Assembly (NCBI GenBank): GCA_024638445.1
Contig: JAHEKH010000007.1
Span: forward strand, 1 to 54,398
Direction: 5' to 3'
DNA length: 54,398 nucleotides
From: Gammaproteobacteria bacterium
GTDB taxonomy: Bacteria > Pseudomonadota > Gammaproteobacteria > Steroidobacterales > JABDKV01
The translations under genes and the position numbers were made by a program. Below, in pieces: positions 1 to 10,225 of the stretch (positions are counted from its first letter, which is position 1; the number at the start of each line of letters is the position of its first letter). The notes under the pieces are model-generated. The model was not told where the DNA came from, searched no databases, and saw only the letters and a program-made list of their open reading frames with translations.

Positions 1-519
1 GAAAGCGTCACCCTCGCCTATGTTGACCAGAGCCGCGATGCGCTGGATGACAGCAAGACGGTCTGGGAAGAGATTTCCGACGGCCAGGACATGATCCGCG
101 TCGGCAATTTCGAAACGCCCTCGCGCGGCTACGTGGGCCGGTTCAATTTTCGTGGCGGCGACCAGCAGCAGCATATCGGCAACCTGTCGGGCGGCGAACG
201 CAACCGGGTACACCTGGCCAAGCTGCTGCGGGCCGGCGGCAACGTGTTGCTGCTCGACGAGCCGACCAACGACCTGGACGTGGAAACGCTGCGGGCACTG
301 GAAGAAGCGCTGCTGAATTTCCCCGGCTGTGCCGTGGTGATCTCACACGACCGCTGGTTTCTCGACCGGATTGCCACGCATATTCTCGCCTTCGAGGGCG
401 ACAGCGCAGTGACCTGGTTCCAGGGCAACTACGCCGACTACGAGCGCGACCGCAAGCGCCGGCTGGGCAAGGACGCGGAGCAGCCGCACCGCATCCGCTA
501 CAAGCGGCTGGCCAGCTAA
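1..519 (+). CDS. ettA: Energy-dependent translational throttle protein EttA (ABC-F), C-terminal part; 5' end outside window
   Basis: Frame open from base 1; ABC signature [15 protein letters not shown], Walker [34 protein letters not shown]-terminal RIRYKRL as in EttA. Confidence 0.93.
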   Translation, partial: ESVTLAYVDQSRDALDDSKTVWEEISDGQDMIRVGNFETPSRGYVGRFNFRGGDQQQHIGNLSGGERNRVHLAKLLRAGGNVLLLDEPTNDLDVETLRALEEALLNFPGCAVVISHDRWFLDRIATHILAFEGDSAVTWFQGNYADYERDRKRRLGKDAEQPHRIRYKRLAS

Positions 520-533
520 CAGGCCGGGTCGGT

Positions 534-1265
534 TCAGCTGCGCGCGGGCAGGTATTTCTCGCGGCGGAGTTGCCTGGTCGGAAATTCGCGGGCCTTCAGC
601 ATCTCCATGGCCTCGTCGATCATGTTCGGGTTACCGCACAGGTAGACGATGTCGTTGGCCGGCTGTGGATCGAGTGCCGCCACATGCAGCTGGACGTAGC
701 CGTTTTTTTCCCACGGGTGTGCATCGTCCGGCATTTCGCGGCTGTAGCACGCATGAAAATTGGCGCCTTCCCGGGTGCTGCAGAATTCCTCGAAATCACG
801 GGCGAACAGGGCTTCCTCGCGACGCCAGATGCCGAGCAGGATCTCCACGGTGAACCCCTCGTCCAGCCGTTGCTCGATCAACGGCAGCATCGCCCGGTAG
901 GGCGTCACACCGGTGCCTGTCGCCGCCATGATGTAGCGGCACGGCTCGTCATCACGGAGAACAAAGCGGCCATAGGGGCCGCTGGCGTCAACGACGTCAC
1001 CCACCTCGAGACCGAACAACAGCTTCGTGGCACGGCCGTCCTTGACGGGAGATACGGCAACCGCGATGTCGTCCGAACCCGGCGGGTTGGCGATACTGTA
1101 GCTGCGATGCACAGGCTGACCATCGGCCTCGAAGTGGATGTTGATGAATTGCCCGGCGATGAATTCGAACGGCTCGCCGTCGTCACGCCGAAAAGAGAGG
1201 CAGACAATTGTCGGCGTAATCATTTCGATGCCGGTTACCCGTAACGGAAAAGTCTTCCAGGCCAC
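534..1265 (-). CDS. fpr: Ferredoxin--NADP reductase (FNR family)
   Basis: FAD-binding RSYSIANPP, NAD-binding ATGTGVTPYRAML, YLCGNPNMIDEA; GTG start 1 nt after hutG stop. Confidence 0.88.
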   Translation of the reverse strand: MAWKTFPLRVTGIEMITPTIVCLSFRRDDGEPFEFIAGQFINIHFEADGQPVHRSYSIANPPGSDDIAVAVSPVKDGRATKLLFGLEVGDVVDASGPYGRFVLRDDEPCRYIMAATGTGVTPYRAMLPLIEQRLDEGFTVEILLGIWRREEALFARDFEEFCSTREGANFHACYSREMPDDAHPWEKNGYVQLHVAALDPQPANDIVYLCGNPNMIDEAMEMLKAREFPTRQLRREKYLPARS

Positions 1266-1266
1266 G

Positions 1267-2073
1267 TCAGTTACGCTCCAGCTCGACCAGCAACCGGCTG
1301 AACAGGCTGACCAGGTTTTGTTTCATCGTATTCCAGGACTCTTCCACGCGATCCTCCGCATCGTCTTCGTTCATGTACAGGCGCTGGCACATCTCGATCT
1401 GGAGCGCATCGACCCCCGGCCTTCCGCCATAGTGACGGGTGATATAGCCGCCCTTGTAGGGGTCGTTGAGCCTTACATCCAGCCCGGCAGAACGGAATTC
1501 CTCCGCCGCCAGCCCGGTCAGCCACGACTCGCAGCTCGTGCCATCCGCATCGCCCAGGTAAATATCCCCTTCCAGCGCCGCATGCAGGCGGTTGGCCCGC
1601 GAGGCGACGCTATGCGCATCGATCAGCACCACCCGTCCGTGTTCCGCAAGGACCCCGTCAAGCAGCTGCCCCAATCGTTCGTGGTATGGCGCGTGACAGG
1701 CAATCCGCAGCGCTTCGATGGCCTGCGGACCGGGAGGTTCCCTGAAGATCGGCTCGCCGTCAAAGGTTTCCAGCGGCACCAGGCTGGTTTCAAAGCGGCC
1801 CGGGTACAGCGGCCCACCGTCAGGCGGACGGTTCAAATCTATGACCAGGCGGCTGAACCGGGCGTGAATCATGGTGATTCCAAGTGCCGGCAGGAAATCG
1901 TAGAGGCGGTGCAGGTGCCAGTCGGTCATGGGCAGGCTGCGCATGCGGCTGCTGGCAAATCGCGCGGCAACTTCGTCGGTCAGCGCTACCCCGGTGTGCG
2001 GAATACTCACCACCACGGGTCGCGCCGGTCCGTCCGGAGCGAGTTCGACCCATGGCTTCATGCCTGGGTGCAC
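1267..2073 (-). CDS. hutG: N-formylglutamate deformylase
   Basis: Family-like VVSIPHTGVAL, DWHLHRLYDF, NRPPDGGPLYPGR, LIDAHSV; overlaps hutF. Confidence 0.92.
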   Translation of the reverse strand: MHPGMKPWVELAPDGPARPVVVSIPHTGVALTDEVAARFASSRMRSLPMTDWHLHRLYDFLPALGITMIHARFSRLVIDLNRPPDGGPLYPGRFETSLVPLETFDGEPIFREPPGPQAIEALRIACHAPYHERLGQLLDGVLAEHGRVVLIDAHSVASRANRLHAALEGDIYLGDADGTSCESWLTGLAAEEFRSAGLDVRLNDPYKGGYITRHYGGRPGVDALQIEMCQRLYMNEDDAEDRVEESWNTMKQNLVSLFSRLLVELERN

Positions 2074-3362
2074 AGGCGATTGACGGTCGTGGCAAACGCT
2101 GTTTCACCGGCTGCTTCGATCGCCTGCCCACCAACGTAAACGGCAGCGATATTGTGGCGGTCGCCACCGGTCACCAGCGCATCCAGCGCCCGGTGCGGCT
2201 CGAGCCCGGTCAGCGGCGGCTCATCGTTGAGTACGACGAAATCGGCCCAGGTTCCCGGCTCGATCCGCCCGGCGTTCAGCGCCAGCACCCCCGCACCCGC
2301 CCTGGCAGCGTGCGCCCACAACAGCGCGCCCAGCCCGTCTTTGCCGGCCAGCACCGCGCGCCGCTCCCGAACCAGCCGCTGGGCATACTCCATCAGTCGA
2401 AGTTCCTCGATCGCGTCGATTCGCGCATTGCAGTCTGTCCCTATCGCTATCCGCCCGCCGGCGGCCATGAACTCCTTGGCCGGAAACAGCCCGTCACCGA
2501 GATTGGCTTCGGTCAGCGGACAAAGAATCGTATTGACGCCGGCGGCCAGCATCAGGCGCAGGTCGTGGTCGGTGACATGGGTGGCATGAACGAAAGACCA
2601 CAGGGGATCCAGTTCGCAGGTCTCCGCGATCAGCGCCGCCGGGGTGAAACCCGTTGCCTGGCCGGTCGCCTCGACCTCGGCACGCTGTTCAGCCACGTGC
2701 ATGTGCACGACTGCATTTTCACCAATGACTTCACGGGCAGCCGCAACCAGGTCCGGCAGGACGGCAGGGTCGACCGCGCGCACGGAATGAGGCGCAATGC
2801 CGGCAACCGTGTCGCCCAGCCGCGCCAGCAGTCCGGCAAACTCGTCGACCGAGGCGTGCACGAAACGCTGTTGCGCCTCGCTGGCGGGCTGACCGAAGCC
2901 GCCGCGCTCGTAGTAGACCGGCAACAGCGCCAGCCGAATCCCGGCATCCCGGGCCGCGCCGATGACCGCTTCGGCCATCGCGGTACTGTGCGATCCGTCC
3001 GGCTCGTGATGCAGGTAGTGAAACTCCGCAACGGTCGTGAACCCGGCCGCGAGCATCTCGCCAAAGGCCTGGCGGGCGATGACGTACTGGTCGTCCGGTG
3101 TGATTTTCCGGGCAATTCGGTACATCAGCTCCCGCCAGCCCCAGAAACTGCGCTCACCGACGGCAGCCTCGGCAAAACCGCACATCACCCGCTGAAAACA
3201 GTGGCTGTGGGCGTTGACCATGCCCGGCAGGGCGATGGCGCCGTCCCACGGGCCAGCGTCGGTCTCTTCCACCGCGGTTATCAGCCCTTTATCATCCACG
3301 TGCACCGCCATTGGCCGGAAGCCGTCCGGTGACAGTGCCTGCTTGAACCGCAAAGTCTTCAT
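2058..3362 (-). CDS. hutF: Formimidoylglutamate deiminase
   Basis: Amidohydrolase motifs GMVNAHSHCFQRVM, HMHVAEQ, IGTDCNARID; hut context. Confidence 0.93.
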   Translation of the reverse strand: MKTLRFKQALSPDGFRPMAVHVDDKGLITAVEETDAGPWDGAIALPGMVNAHSHCFQRVMCGFAEAAVGERSFWGWRELMYRIARKITPDDQYVIARQAFGEMLAAGFTTVAEFHYLHHEPDGSHSTAMAEAVIGAARDAGIRLALLPVYYERGGFGQPASEAQQRFVHASVDEFAGLLARLGDTVAGIAPHSVRAVDPAVLPDLVAAAREVIGENAVVHMHVAEQRAEVEATGQATGFTPAALIAETCELDPLWSFVHATHVTDHDLRLMLAAGVNTILCPLTEANLGDGLFPAKEFMAAGGRIAIGTDCNARIDAIEELRLMEYAQRLVRERRAVLAGKDGLGALLWAHAARAGAGVLALNAGRIEPGTWADFVVLNDEPPLTGLEPHRALDALVTGGDRHNIAAVYVGGQAIEAAGETAFATTVNRLCTQA

Positions 3363-3374
3363 CGGGAGTTAGTC

Positions 3375-4553
3375 GTGCACGACCTGATCGTGGAAAACGC
3401 CAGATTGTACCCGATGGACGGTCACACCCGGCCGGTCAATGAGACCTCTTTTGCCGTCGATGACGGAAAGATCAGCGCCATTCCCGCCAGCGGTTCAGCC
3501 CGTGAGACCTTCGACGCGCGTGGCCGCATCGTGATGCCGGGCCTGATCGATTGTCACACCCACGCCCTGTATGCCGGCGACCGGATGCAGGAACACCGGC
3601 GCCGGCTCGAAGGCGCTACCTATGCGGAGATTGCACGCGAAGGTGGCGGTATCTCTTCAACGGTTCGCGCCGTTCGGGCTGCTTCCGAAGACGACCTCAT
3701 CGCCCAGACCTTGCCTCGGATCTCAGCCCTTGCCCGCGAAGGGGTTACTACTATCGAGATAAAGAGCGGTTACGGGCTGGCCACCGAACACGAGCTGAAA
3801 ATGCTTCGCAGCATTAACCGGCTCGGCGCGCAGGTCGCGCAGCGCATCGTGCCGACGTTCCTCGGCGCTCACACTGTTCCGGCTGGCACTACGGCCAAAA
3901 TCTACGTCGATGAACTGGTCAACGAAATGCTGCCGGCGGTGGTCAGCGAACAACTCAGCGATACCTGCGACATCTATATCGAGTCGATTGCTTTTGACGG
4001 CAGCAACGCGCGGCGGGTGCTGCAAAAAGCGAAGGAACTGGGGATGCATTGCCGGGCACACACCGAGCAGCTATCGCATGCAGGCGGCACCCGGCTTGCC
4101 GCTGAAGCGGGCGCCCTGTCCTGCGACCACCTCGAATTTGCCGAAGACGAAGACATCGAGGCGATGGGGTCAGCCGGTTCAGTGGCGGTCGTACTTCCGG
4201 GTGCTTACTACTTTCTGCGCGAGATACACCGGCCGCCGATGGCCTCGTTGCGCCGGCACGGTGTACCCGTTGCGGTAGCCTCTGACCTCAATCCCGGCAC
4301 GTCACCGATCGCCAGCCTGCTGACCGCGCTGCACATGGCGACCATCTTTTTTAATCTCAGCGCCGACGAAGCCTTGCTCGGTGTCACCGCGAATGCCGCC
4401 CGGGCGCTGGGCCGGCAGGCGGAGCTGGGAACGCTTGCTCGCGGCAAGAAGGCCGACTTCGGTGTGTGGGATATCCCGGCACCGGAGTTTCTCGTCTATC
4501 GTCTGGGCGGAATCACCCCTGACGCCGTCTTTATCGGGGGTAGAAAGCTATGA
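3375..4553 (+). CDS. hutI: Imidazolonepropionase
   Basis: VMPGLIDCHTHALYAGDR, CRAHTEQLSHAGGTRLAAE, VASDLNPGTSP; GTG start with GGGAG SD 6 nt upstream. Confidence 0.95.
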   Translation: MHDLIVENARLYPMDGHTRPVNETSFAVDDGKISAIPASGSARETFDARGRIVMPGLIDCHTHALYAGDRMQEHRRRLEGATYAEIAREGGGISSTVRAVRAASEDDLIAQTLPRISALAREGVTTIEIKSGYGLATEHELKMLRSINRLGAQVAQRIVPTFLGAHTVPAGTTAKIYVDELVNEMLPAVVSEQLSDTCDIYIESIAFDGSNARRVLQKAKELGMHCRAHTEQLSHAGGTRLAAEAGALSCDHLEFAEDEDIEAMGSAGSVAVVLPGAYYFLREIHRPPMASLRRHGVPVAVASDLNPGTSPIASLLTALHMATIFFNLSADEALLGVTANAARALGRQAELGTLARGKKADFGVWDIPAPEFLVYRLGGITPDAVFIGGRKL

Positions 4554-6082
4554 GCAAACCGGAAATGCTGCTCGACGGCGCCAGCCTGCGCCTGGCCGAC
4601 CTGCGGGATCCGTCCGGATTGAAACCCGGACTGGCGCCTGCGGCACGCAACGCCATGGAGCAATCCGTCTCTGCCCTGCAGCAGATGGTCGCTGACGACC
4701 GGATCTGTTACGGCGTGAATACCGGTTTCGGCGCCTTCGCTAACCGCAGGATCGACACGAAATCGATCGGGCAACTGCAGTACAACCTGGTGCGCAGCCA
4801 CGCCTGCGGCGTGGGTGAGCCGCTGCGGGCCGATACCGTGCGCAGGGCCATGCTGCTCAAGGCCAACAGCCTGGCGGCCGCCTGCTCGGGCGCACGCCCG
4901 CTGCTGGTCGAGGTACTGCTGGAACTGATCGACAAGGACGTAACACCCATCATTCCCTCGCGTGGCTCGGTTGCCGCATCCGGCGACCTGGCGCCTCTCG
5001 CGCATCTCGCGCTGGCGCTGATTGGCGAGGGCGAGGCCATGCAGGCCGGAAAACGTCTTGAAGGTCCGGCCGTGATGGCCGCGATAGGCCGCGAACCCGT
5101 GCGCCTCGGCCCCAAAGAGGGCCTGGCCATGATCAACGGCACCCAGGTCACTACCGCGCTCACCTATGAAGGGCTGCTGCGGGCGGAAAGGCTGCTCAAG
5201 GCATCGATCGCGATAGGGGCGTTATCGGTCGATGCCCTGGCCGGCAGCTTTACGCCATTCGACGAACGCATCCACACGGTCAGCCGCCTCGACGGCCAGC
5301 AGCGGGTCGCGGCGGAATTCCGGCGCTGGCTCGACCACAGCGAAATCAACTCATCCCACGTCGACTGCGACCGGGTGCAGGATCCCTACAGCCTGCGCTG
5401 CATGCCGCAGGTCGCCGGCGCCGCCTGGGACACCTTGCGTCACGCCGCCAGCGTGCTGGAACGCCAGGTCAACGGTGTCACCGACAACCCGCTCATCTTC
5501 GGCACCGAGGCGTTGTCGGGCGGAAATTTCCACGCCGAACCGCTGGGCTTTCTCTGTGACTTCATGGCCATTGCGGTCGCGGAGATCGGCAGCGTGTCGG
5601 AACGGCGCACCGACCTGCTGGAACGGCGTCTCAATCCGAATCTGAACATGTTCCTGACCAGCGAACCCGGCCTCGAGTCCGGCTACATGATTGCCCACGT
5701 CACCGCGACTGCGCTGGCCTCGGAAAACAAGACGCTGGCGCATCCCGCCTCGGTCGACAGCATGCCGACCTCCGCCGGTCAGGAGGATCACGTCAGCATG
5801 GCGACGTGGGCCGGCCTCAAGCTCGAAAGGATCTGCAGCAACGTCGCGTCTATCCTGGCGATCGAACTGATTGCCTCGGCACACGCCATAGACAAGCAGC
5901 GCCCGTTGAAAACCACGGCCCGACTGGAGCAGCTGCATGCCTGGCTGCGCCGGGATGTGGCTTTCGATCCTGGCGATCACCGCCACGACCTGGAAATCGC
6001 CCGGGTGACCGATGCGCTGGAGCGCGGCGAACTCGACACGTTGTTCCCCGCCGGTGGCACGTGCGACGTTATCCTGGGCTAA
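4550..6082 (+). CDS. hutH: Histidine ammonia-lyase
   Basis: MIO-forming ASG in GSVAASGDLAPLAHLAL, GVNTGFGAFANRRI, QEDHVSMATW; 4-nt overlap with hutI. Confidence 0.96.
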   Translation: MSKPEMLLDGASLRLADLRDPSGLKPGLAPAARNAMEQSVSALQQMVADDRICYGVNTGFGAFANRRIDTKSIGQLQYNLVRSHACGVGEPLRADTVRRAMLLKANSLAAACSGARPLLVEVLLELIDKDVTPIIPSRGSVAASGDLAPLAHLALALIGEGEAMQAGKRLEGPAVMAAIGREPVRLGPKEGLAMINGTQVTTALTYEGLLRAERLLKASIAIGALSVDALAGSFTPFDERIHTVSRLDGQQRVAAEFRRWLDHSEINSSHVDCDRVQDPYSLRCMPQVAGAAWDTLRHAASVLERQVNGVTDNPLIFGTEALSGGNFHAEPLGFLCDFMAIAVAEIGSVSERRTDLLERRLNPNLNMFLTSEPGLESGYMIAHVTATALASENKTLAHPASVDSMPTSAGQEDHVSMATWAGLKLERICSNVASILAIELIASAHAIDKQRPLKTTARLEQLHAWLRRDVAFDPGDHRHDLEIARVTDALERGELDTLFPAGGTCDVILG

Positions 6083-6146
6083 GGTTTTGTAAAACTTTGC
6101 GCGTCGGGCGTGGCGAGTCGCCACAACGTGTTACCTTCGCCCGGCT

Positions 6147-7118
6147 GTGAAATCTCTCTTTCCACTTTTCGTGCTGGCCCTGGCGCTGGCCGCTACGACG
6201 GCGACCGGTCAGCCTGAGCCGGAAGTTATCGAGGTCGCCCCGGGCGACACCCTCTTTGGCCTGGTGCGATTGCACTACCCGGACGAACCGGGCCGCTGGT
6301 CGATGCTGGAAAACGAGATCTACAAGAATAACCCGGGCGCTTTTTCCGGTGACAGCAAAGCCAACCTGCAGGTCGGTGCGATGCTCCGGCTGCCGCCCCG
6401 TACCCGGCCGGCCGCGCCGGAGCCTGAACCAGAGCCGGCGACCCCACCCAAACAGCCACTGGAGCGCATCGGCAACGTCGCGGAAATCAGCGGCACGCCG
6501 CTCGCCATCGACGTCAACAACGAACAGCGCGACCTGCAGCTGGGCAGCGAGATCTATCGTGGCGACGCCATTCTCACCGAGAACGGCAGCGAGACCCGCC
6601 TGGAAATGAACGATGGCGCGCAGATCCACCTGCGGGCCGGCAGCCGGATGCTGATCGAGGACCATCGCTACGTCGAGGCGGCGCCCGCCAACAGCCGCAG
6701 CATCTTCACGCTACTCAAGGGCGGTTTCCGCGCCATAACCGGGCTGATTGGCCGCGACAATCCTTCGTCGGTCAGGATCAATACGGCGGTCGCCACGCTG
6801 GGTATACGCGGCACTGACTTCGGCGTGCGAATCTGCGGTGCCGATGACTGCGTGCTGCCCGACACCGGCCCGTTCGAACCCGGCAACTACTCCGGTGTGC
6901 TCGACGGTGAGATCACTATCAGCAATGCCGCCGGTGTGGTACCCGTCGCTACCGGGGAATTCATGCGCACCAGTTCACCGGATGCTGCACCGGTGCCGGC
7001 ACCGGAAGCCGCGCGACTGGTTTTTTCCGACGAGGAACTGGCTTTGCTGCAACCGGCACCGGAAGAAAAACCCATGAATTTTTTCCAGTGGTTGCGCCAG
7101 CGGCTGTTCGGCGACTGA
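6147..7118 (+). CDS. Secreted LysM + FecR-domain protein
   Basis: Signal peptide; LysM-like IEVAPGDTLFGLVRLHYPDEPGRW; FecR-like AEISGTPLAID...LGSEIYRGDAILTENGSETRLEMNDGAQIHL...TAVATLGIRGTDFGVR; GTG start. Confidence 0.82.
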   Translation: MKSLFPLFVLALALAATTATGQPEPEVIEVAPGDTLFGLVRLHYPDEPGRWSMLENEIYKNNPGAFSGDSKANLQVGAMLRLPPRTRPAAPEPEPEPATPPKQPLERIGNVAEISGTPLAIDVNNEQRDLQLGSEIYRGDAILTENGSETRLEMNDGAQIHLRAGSRMLIEDHRYVEAAPANSRSIFTLLKGGFRAITGLIGRDNPSSVRINTAVATLGIRGTDFGVRICGADDCVLPDTGPFEPGNYSGVLDGEITISNAAGVVPVATGEFMRTSSPDAAPVPAPEAARLVFSDEELALLQPAPEEKPMNFFQWLRQRLFGD

Positions 7119-7295
7119 CAACGCTCATCGCTGTTAAAGGTGGGAGTTTCTTCCCAAGCCCTGCATCTCTTAGCAAATCGATGCGTGTTGTGGTCTTATG
7201 TCGCACCGTGATCGAGCTTATGTCAGGCAGTAGTTTGACGAGGGAATTCAATTGCCTAAGAATCGTCCTTAGCCCCGAATAATGGAAAAGAATAA

Positions 7296-7985
7296 ATGTC
7301 CGTATTCGTAAGGATGGGGGGCCGTCTCGAGCACATCCTGAATCTCGAGATCGCGCTCGACTGCCCACATTGCAACGTTCACTCGCACCTGAGTGCCGTC
7401 TCGGTACCACGTTACGAGTATCTCGCGCGATTCAAACCCGAGCGCACCGGCATCGTGTTCCGCTGCGATTCCTGCAACGAAGCCGTGTTCCTGCGTTTCC
7501 AGGTCGTTCACTATGCGGCGGACCACGCCGAGCTCGATAACCTCTACGAAGAGGTGGAACGGGCGGGCGAACGGTTCGAGATCAACGGCAATGGCGGCAA
7601 GGTGGAATCGTTGTTCAACGAGGCGCTGACCTGTTATGCCATAGGTTGTCTCGACGCTTTTGCCTCGATGTGCCGGCGCACAGCGCAGGCGGTCTTCGAC
7701 GACCTCGGCGAGAGCGGAAAACTCAATGTCTTTGACGAGTTCAATGACGCCGCGCGCCTGGCCGGCATCGACGACGAAACGCTGTCGTTGATGCGAAAAG
7801 TGGTCTTCGACAGCGACAGCGAAGGCCGCTCCAATATTCCGGATCTCGACGCCGAAAATGCCGGCGTGCTGCTGGAAATGATGAAAGACCTGTTGTACCA
7901 GGTCTACATCCGCCGGGGCCGGCTGCGGCGGGCGCTGCAGGAACGGACGCACCGCCTGGAAGATCCCGGCTCCCAGTCGGCCTGA
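7296..7985 (+). CDS. DUF4145-type protein with N-terminal zinc-ribbon-like CPHC...CDSC
   Basis: CPHC...FRCDSCNEAVFLR followed by helical LFNEALTCYAIGCLDAFASMCRRTAQAV typical of DUF4145. Confidence 0.7.
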   Translation: MSVFVRMGGRLEHILNLEIALDCPHCNVHSHLSAVSVPRYEYLARFKPERTGIVFRCDSCNEAVFLRFQVVHYAADHAELDNLYEEVERAGERFEINGNGGKVESLFNEALTCYAIGCLDAFASMCRRTAQAVFDDLGESGKLNVFDEFNDAARLAGIDDETLSLMRKVVFDSDSEGRSNIPDLDAENAGVLLEMMKDLLYQVYIRRGRLRRALQERTHRLEDPGSQSA

Positions 7986-8072
7986 TCCGACGCCGCGCCA
8001 GCGGCACTATCCTGTCTCGCCCCGTCGCGGCGATTTGGCTAAGCTTTGTCTACTCAAGACGGAGAGAAACGT

Positions 8073-9740
8073 ATGTCGACTCGCTACCGCGATGTGGAGC
8101 TGCACGCACCTACCGGTCCTGAACTGAGCTGCAAAGGCTGGGTGCAGGAAGCGGCGCTGCGGATGCTGCACAACAATCTCGACCCCGAGGTTGCCGAGAA
8201 CCCGAAAGAGCTGATCGTTTACGGCGGCATCGGCCGCGCGGCGCGCGACTGGGAATCGTTCGACGTGATCGTCGAGACGCTGCAACGGCTGGAAGACGAC
8301 GAGACCCTGCTGGTCCAGTCGGGTCGCCCGGTCGGCGTTTTTCGCACGCATGAGATGGCGCCAAGGGTGCTGATCGCTAACTCGAACCTGGTCGGCAACT
8401 GGGCCAACTGGGACCATTTCTTCGAGCTCGACCGCAAGGGCCTTATGATGTTCGGGCAGATGACCGCCGGGTCGTGGATCTACATCGGTTCGCAGGGCAT
8501 CGTGCAGGGCACTTATGAAACGTTTGCCGAGGCGCTGCGGCAGCACTACGGTGGCAACGGCGGTGGCCGATGGCTTCTGACCGGCGGTCTTGGCGGGATG
8601 GGCGGCGCACAGCCGCTGGCGGCGGTGTTTGCGGGGCTGAGTTGCCTGGGTGTCGAAATCGACCCCGGCCGCATCGAGAAAAGGCTGGAAACAGGTTATC
8701 TCGACCGCAAGGCCGGCACCCTCGAAGAAGCGCTGGGCATCATCGATGAAGCTCATGCCCGCGGCAAGGCCGTCAGCGTGGGCCTCCTGGGCAATGCAGC
8801 GGAAGTGTTTCCTCAAATCCTTGCCGGTGACCGGCATCCCGACCTGGTTACCGACCAGACCTCGGCGCATGACCCGCTAAACGGCTACATCCCGGCGGGC
8901 TACACGCTGGAGGCCGCCGCCGCGCTGCGGGAATCAGACCCGAAGACTTACGTAAAGCTCTCCAAGGAATCCATGGCGCAGCAGGTCCGTGCGATGCTCG
9001 GTTTTCACGAGCGCGGGGTCCCGACCTTTGACTACGGCAACAACATCCGCGCAATGGCGCAGGACGCCGGTGTCGTCAATGCGTTCGATTTCCAGGGCTT
9101 TGTGCCCCTCTACATCCGGCCGCTGTTTTGCGAAGGCGTCGGGCCCTTTCGCTGGGCGGCGCTGTCCGGCGACCCGGAAGACATCCGCCGCACCGACGAG
9201 AAGGCCCGCGAACTGTTTCCGGACAAAACCAGCCTGCACCGCTGGCTCGACCACGCCGCGGAACGCATCCGGTTCCAGGGCCTGCCCTGCCGTATCTGCT
9301 GGCTCGGCTACAAGGAACGGCACCTGCTGGGCCTGGCGTTTAACGAGATGGTGCGTAAAGGCGAGCTGAAAGCACCTATCGTGATCGGCCGCGATCATCT
9401 GGACTCGGGCTCAGTCGCCTCTCCCAACCGCGAGACCGAGGGCATGATCGACGGCTCCGATGCCGTAGCAGACTGGCCGTTGCTGAACGCGCTGCTGAAC
9501 ACCGCCAGCGGCGCCTCGTGGGTCAGCTTTCACCATGGCGGTGGCGTCGGAATGGGCTATTCGCTTCACGCCGGTGTCGTTATCGTCGCGGACGGTTCCG
9601 ACCGCGCCGAAAAAGCCCTGGAACGGGTGTTGATCAACGATCCGGGCACCGGCGTCATGCGTCACGCCGATGCCGGCTACGAACGCGCCGCAGAAGTCGC
9701 GCGCGAGCGCGGCCTGGACCTGCCGATGCTGGATCGCTAG
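8073..9740 (+). CDS. hutU: Urocanate hydratase
   Basis: [57 protein letters not shown] at 8073 with GGAGAG upstream preferred to TTG at 8046. Confidence 0.96.
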   Translation: MSTRYRDVELHAPTGPELSCKGWVQEAALRMLHNNLDPEVAENPKELIVYGGIGRAARDWESFDVIVETLQRLEDDETLLVQSGRPVGVFRTHEMAPRVLIANSNLVGNWANWDHFFELDRKGLMMFGQMTAGSWIYIGSQGIVQGTYETFAEALRQHYGGNGGGRWLLTGGLGGMGGAQPLAAVFAGLSCLGVEIDPGRIEKRLETGYLDRKAGTLEEALGIIDEAHARGKAVSVGLLGNAAEVFPQILAGDRHPDLVTDQTSAHDPLNGYIPAGYTLEAAAALRESDPKTYVKLSKESMAQQVRAMLGFHERGVPTFDYGNNIRAMAQDAGVVNAFDFQGFVPLYIRPLFCEGVGPFRWAALSGDPEDIRRTDEKARELFPDKTSLHRWLDHAAERIRFQGLPCRICWLGYKERHLLGLAFNEMVRKGELKAPIVIGRDHLDSGSVASPNRETEGMIDGSDAVADWPLLNALLNTASGASWVSFHHGGGVGMGYSLHAGVVIVADGSDRAEKALERVLINDPGTGVMRHADAGYERAAEVARERGLDLPMLDR

Positions 9741-9793
9741 CCTGCATCGTTGCTGAGAATCGGGAGAACTGCCTTCGTCGTGAGTGGCGCAGG

Positions 9794-10225
9794 CTAACCA
9801 CTGCCGTCCAGCGGTTCGTCAAAGTGAAAGCTGGAGATCACCATGCCCTCGCGCAGGTAAAACCGATGGGCAGCCTTGCGCTGGGTGCCGGAGTCGAGAT
9901 GCAGGTGGGTACAGCCCTCGGCCAGCGCAATGGCCCTCAGGCCGGCCAGCAGGCTGGCGCCATAACCTTTTGACCGGTGCACCGCCGCAGTCACCAGGTC
10001 ATCGACATAGAGATTGCGGCCGAGAAAAAGGTTTGTCGTAACACGGTAACCGGCAACGGCAACGACTTCGCCGCCCTCGTCGAGATAGGCCAACCGGTAG
10101 CCCTCGGCCTGCTGTTCCCGAATCCGTGATAGAAAGTCCTGCTCCTCGAGATGGCCGCGCAGCTCGGCCATCACCGAAAAACAACGGGCGATGTCGGACT
10201 TGGTTTCGGCGTGGTGCAGATTCAT
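9794..10225 (-). CDS. GNAT family N-acetyltransferase
   Basis: GYRVTTNLFLGRNLYVDDLVTAAVHRSKGYGASLLAGL...HLDSGTQRKAAHRFYLREGM. Confidence 0.87.
   Translation of the reverse strand: MNLHHAETKSDIARCFSVMAELRGHLEEQDFLSRIREQQAEGYRLAYLDEGGEVVAVAGYRVTTNLFLGRNLYVDDLVTAAVHRSKGYGASLLAGLRAIALAEGCTHLHLDSGTQRKAAHRFYLREGMVISSFHFDEPLDGSG

Noticed and set aside
1884-3332. 482-aa plus-strand ORF opposite hutF/hutG
   Set aside because: Shadow ORF; both minus-strand hut genes carry diagnostic motifs.
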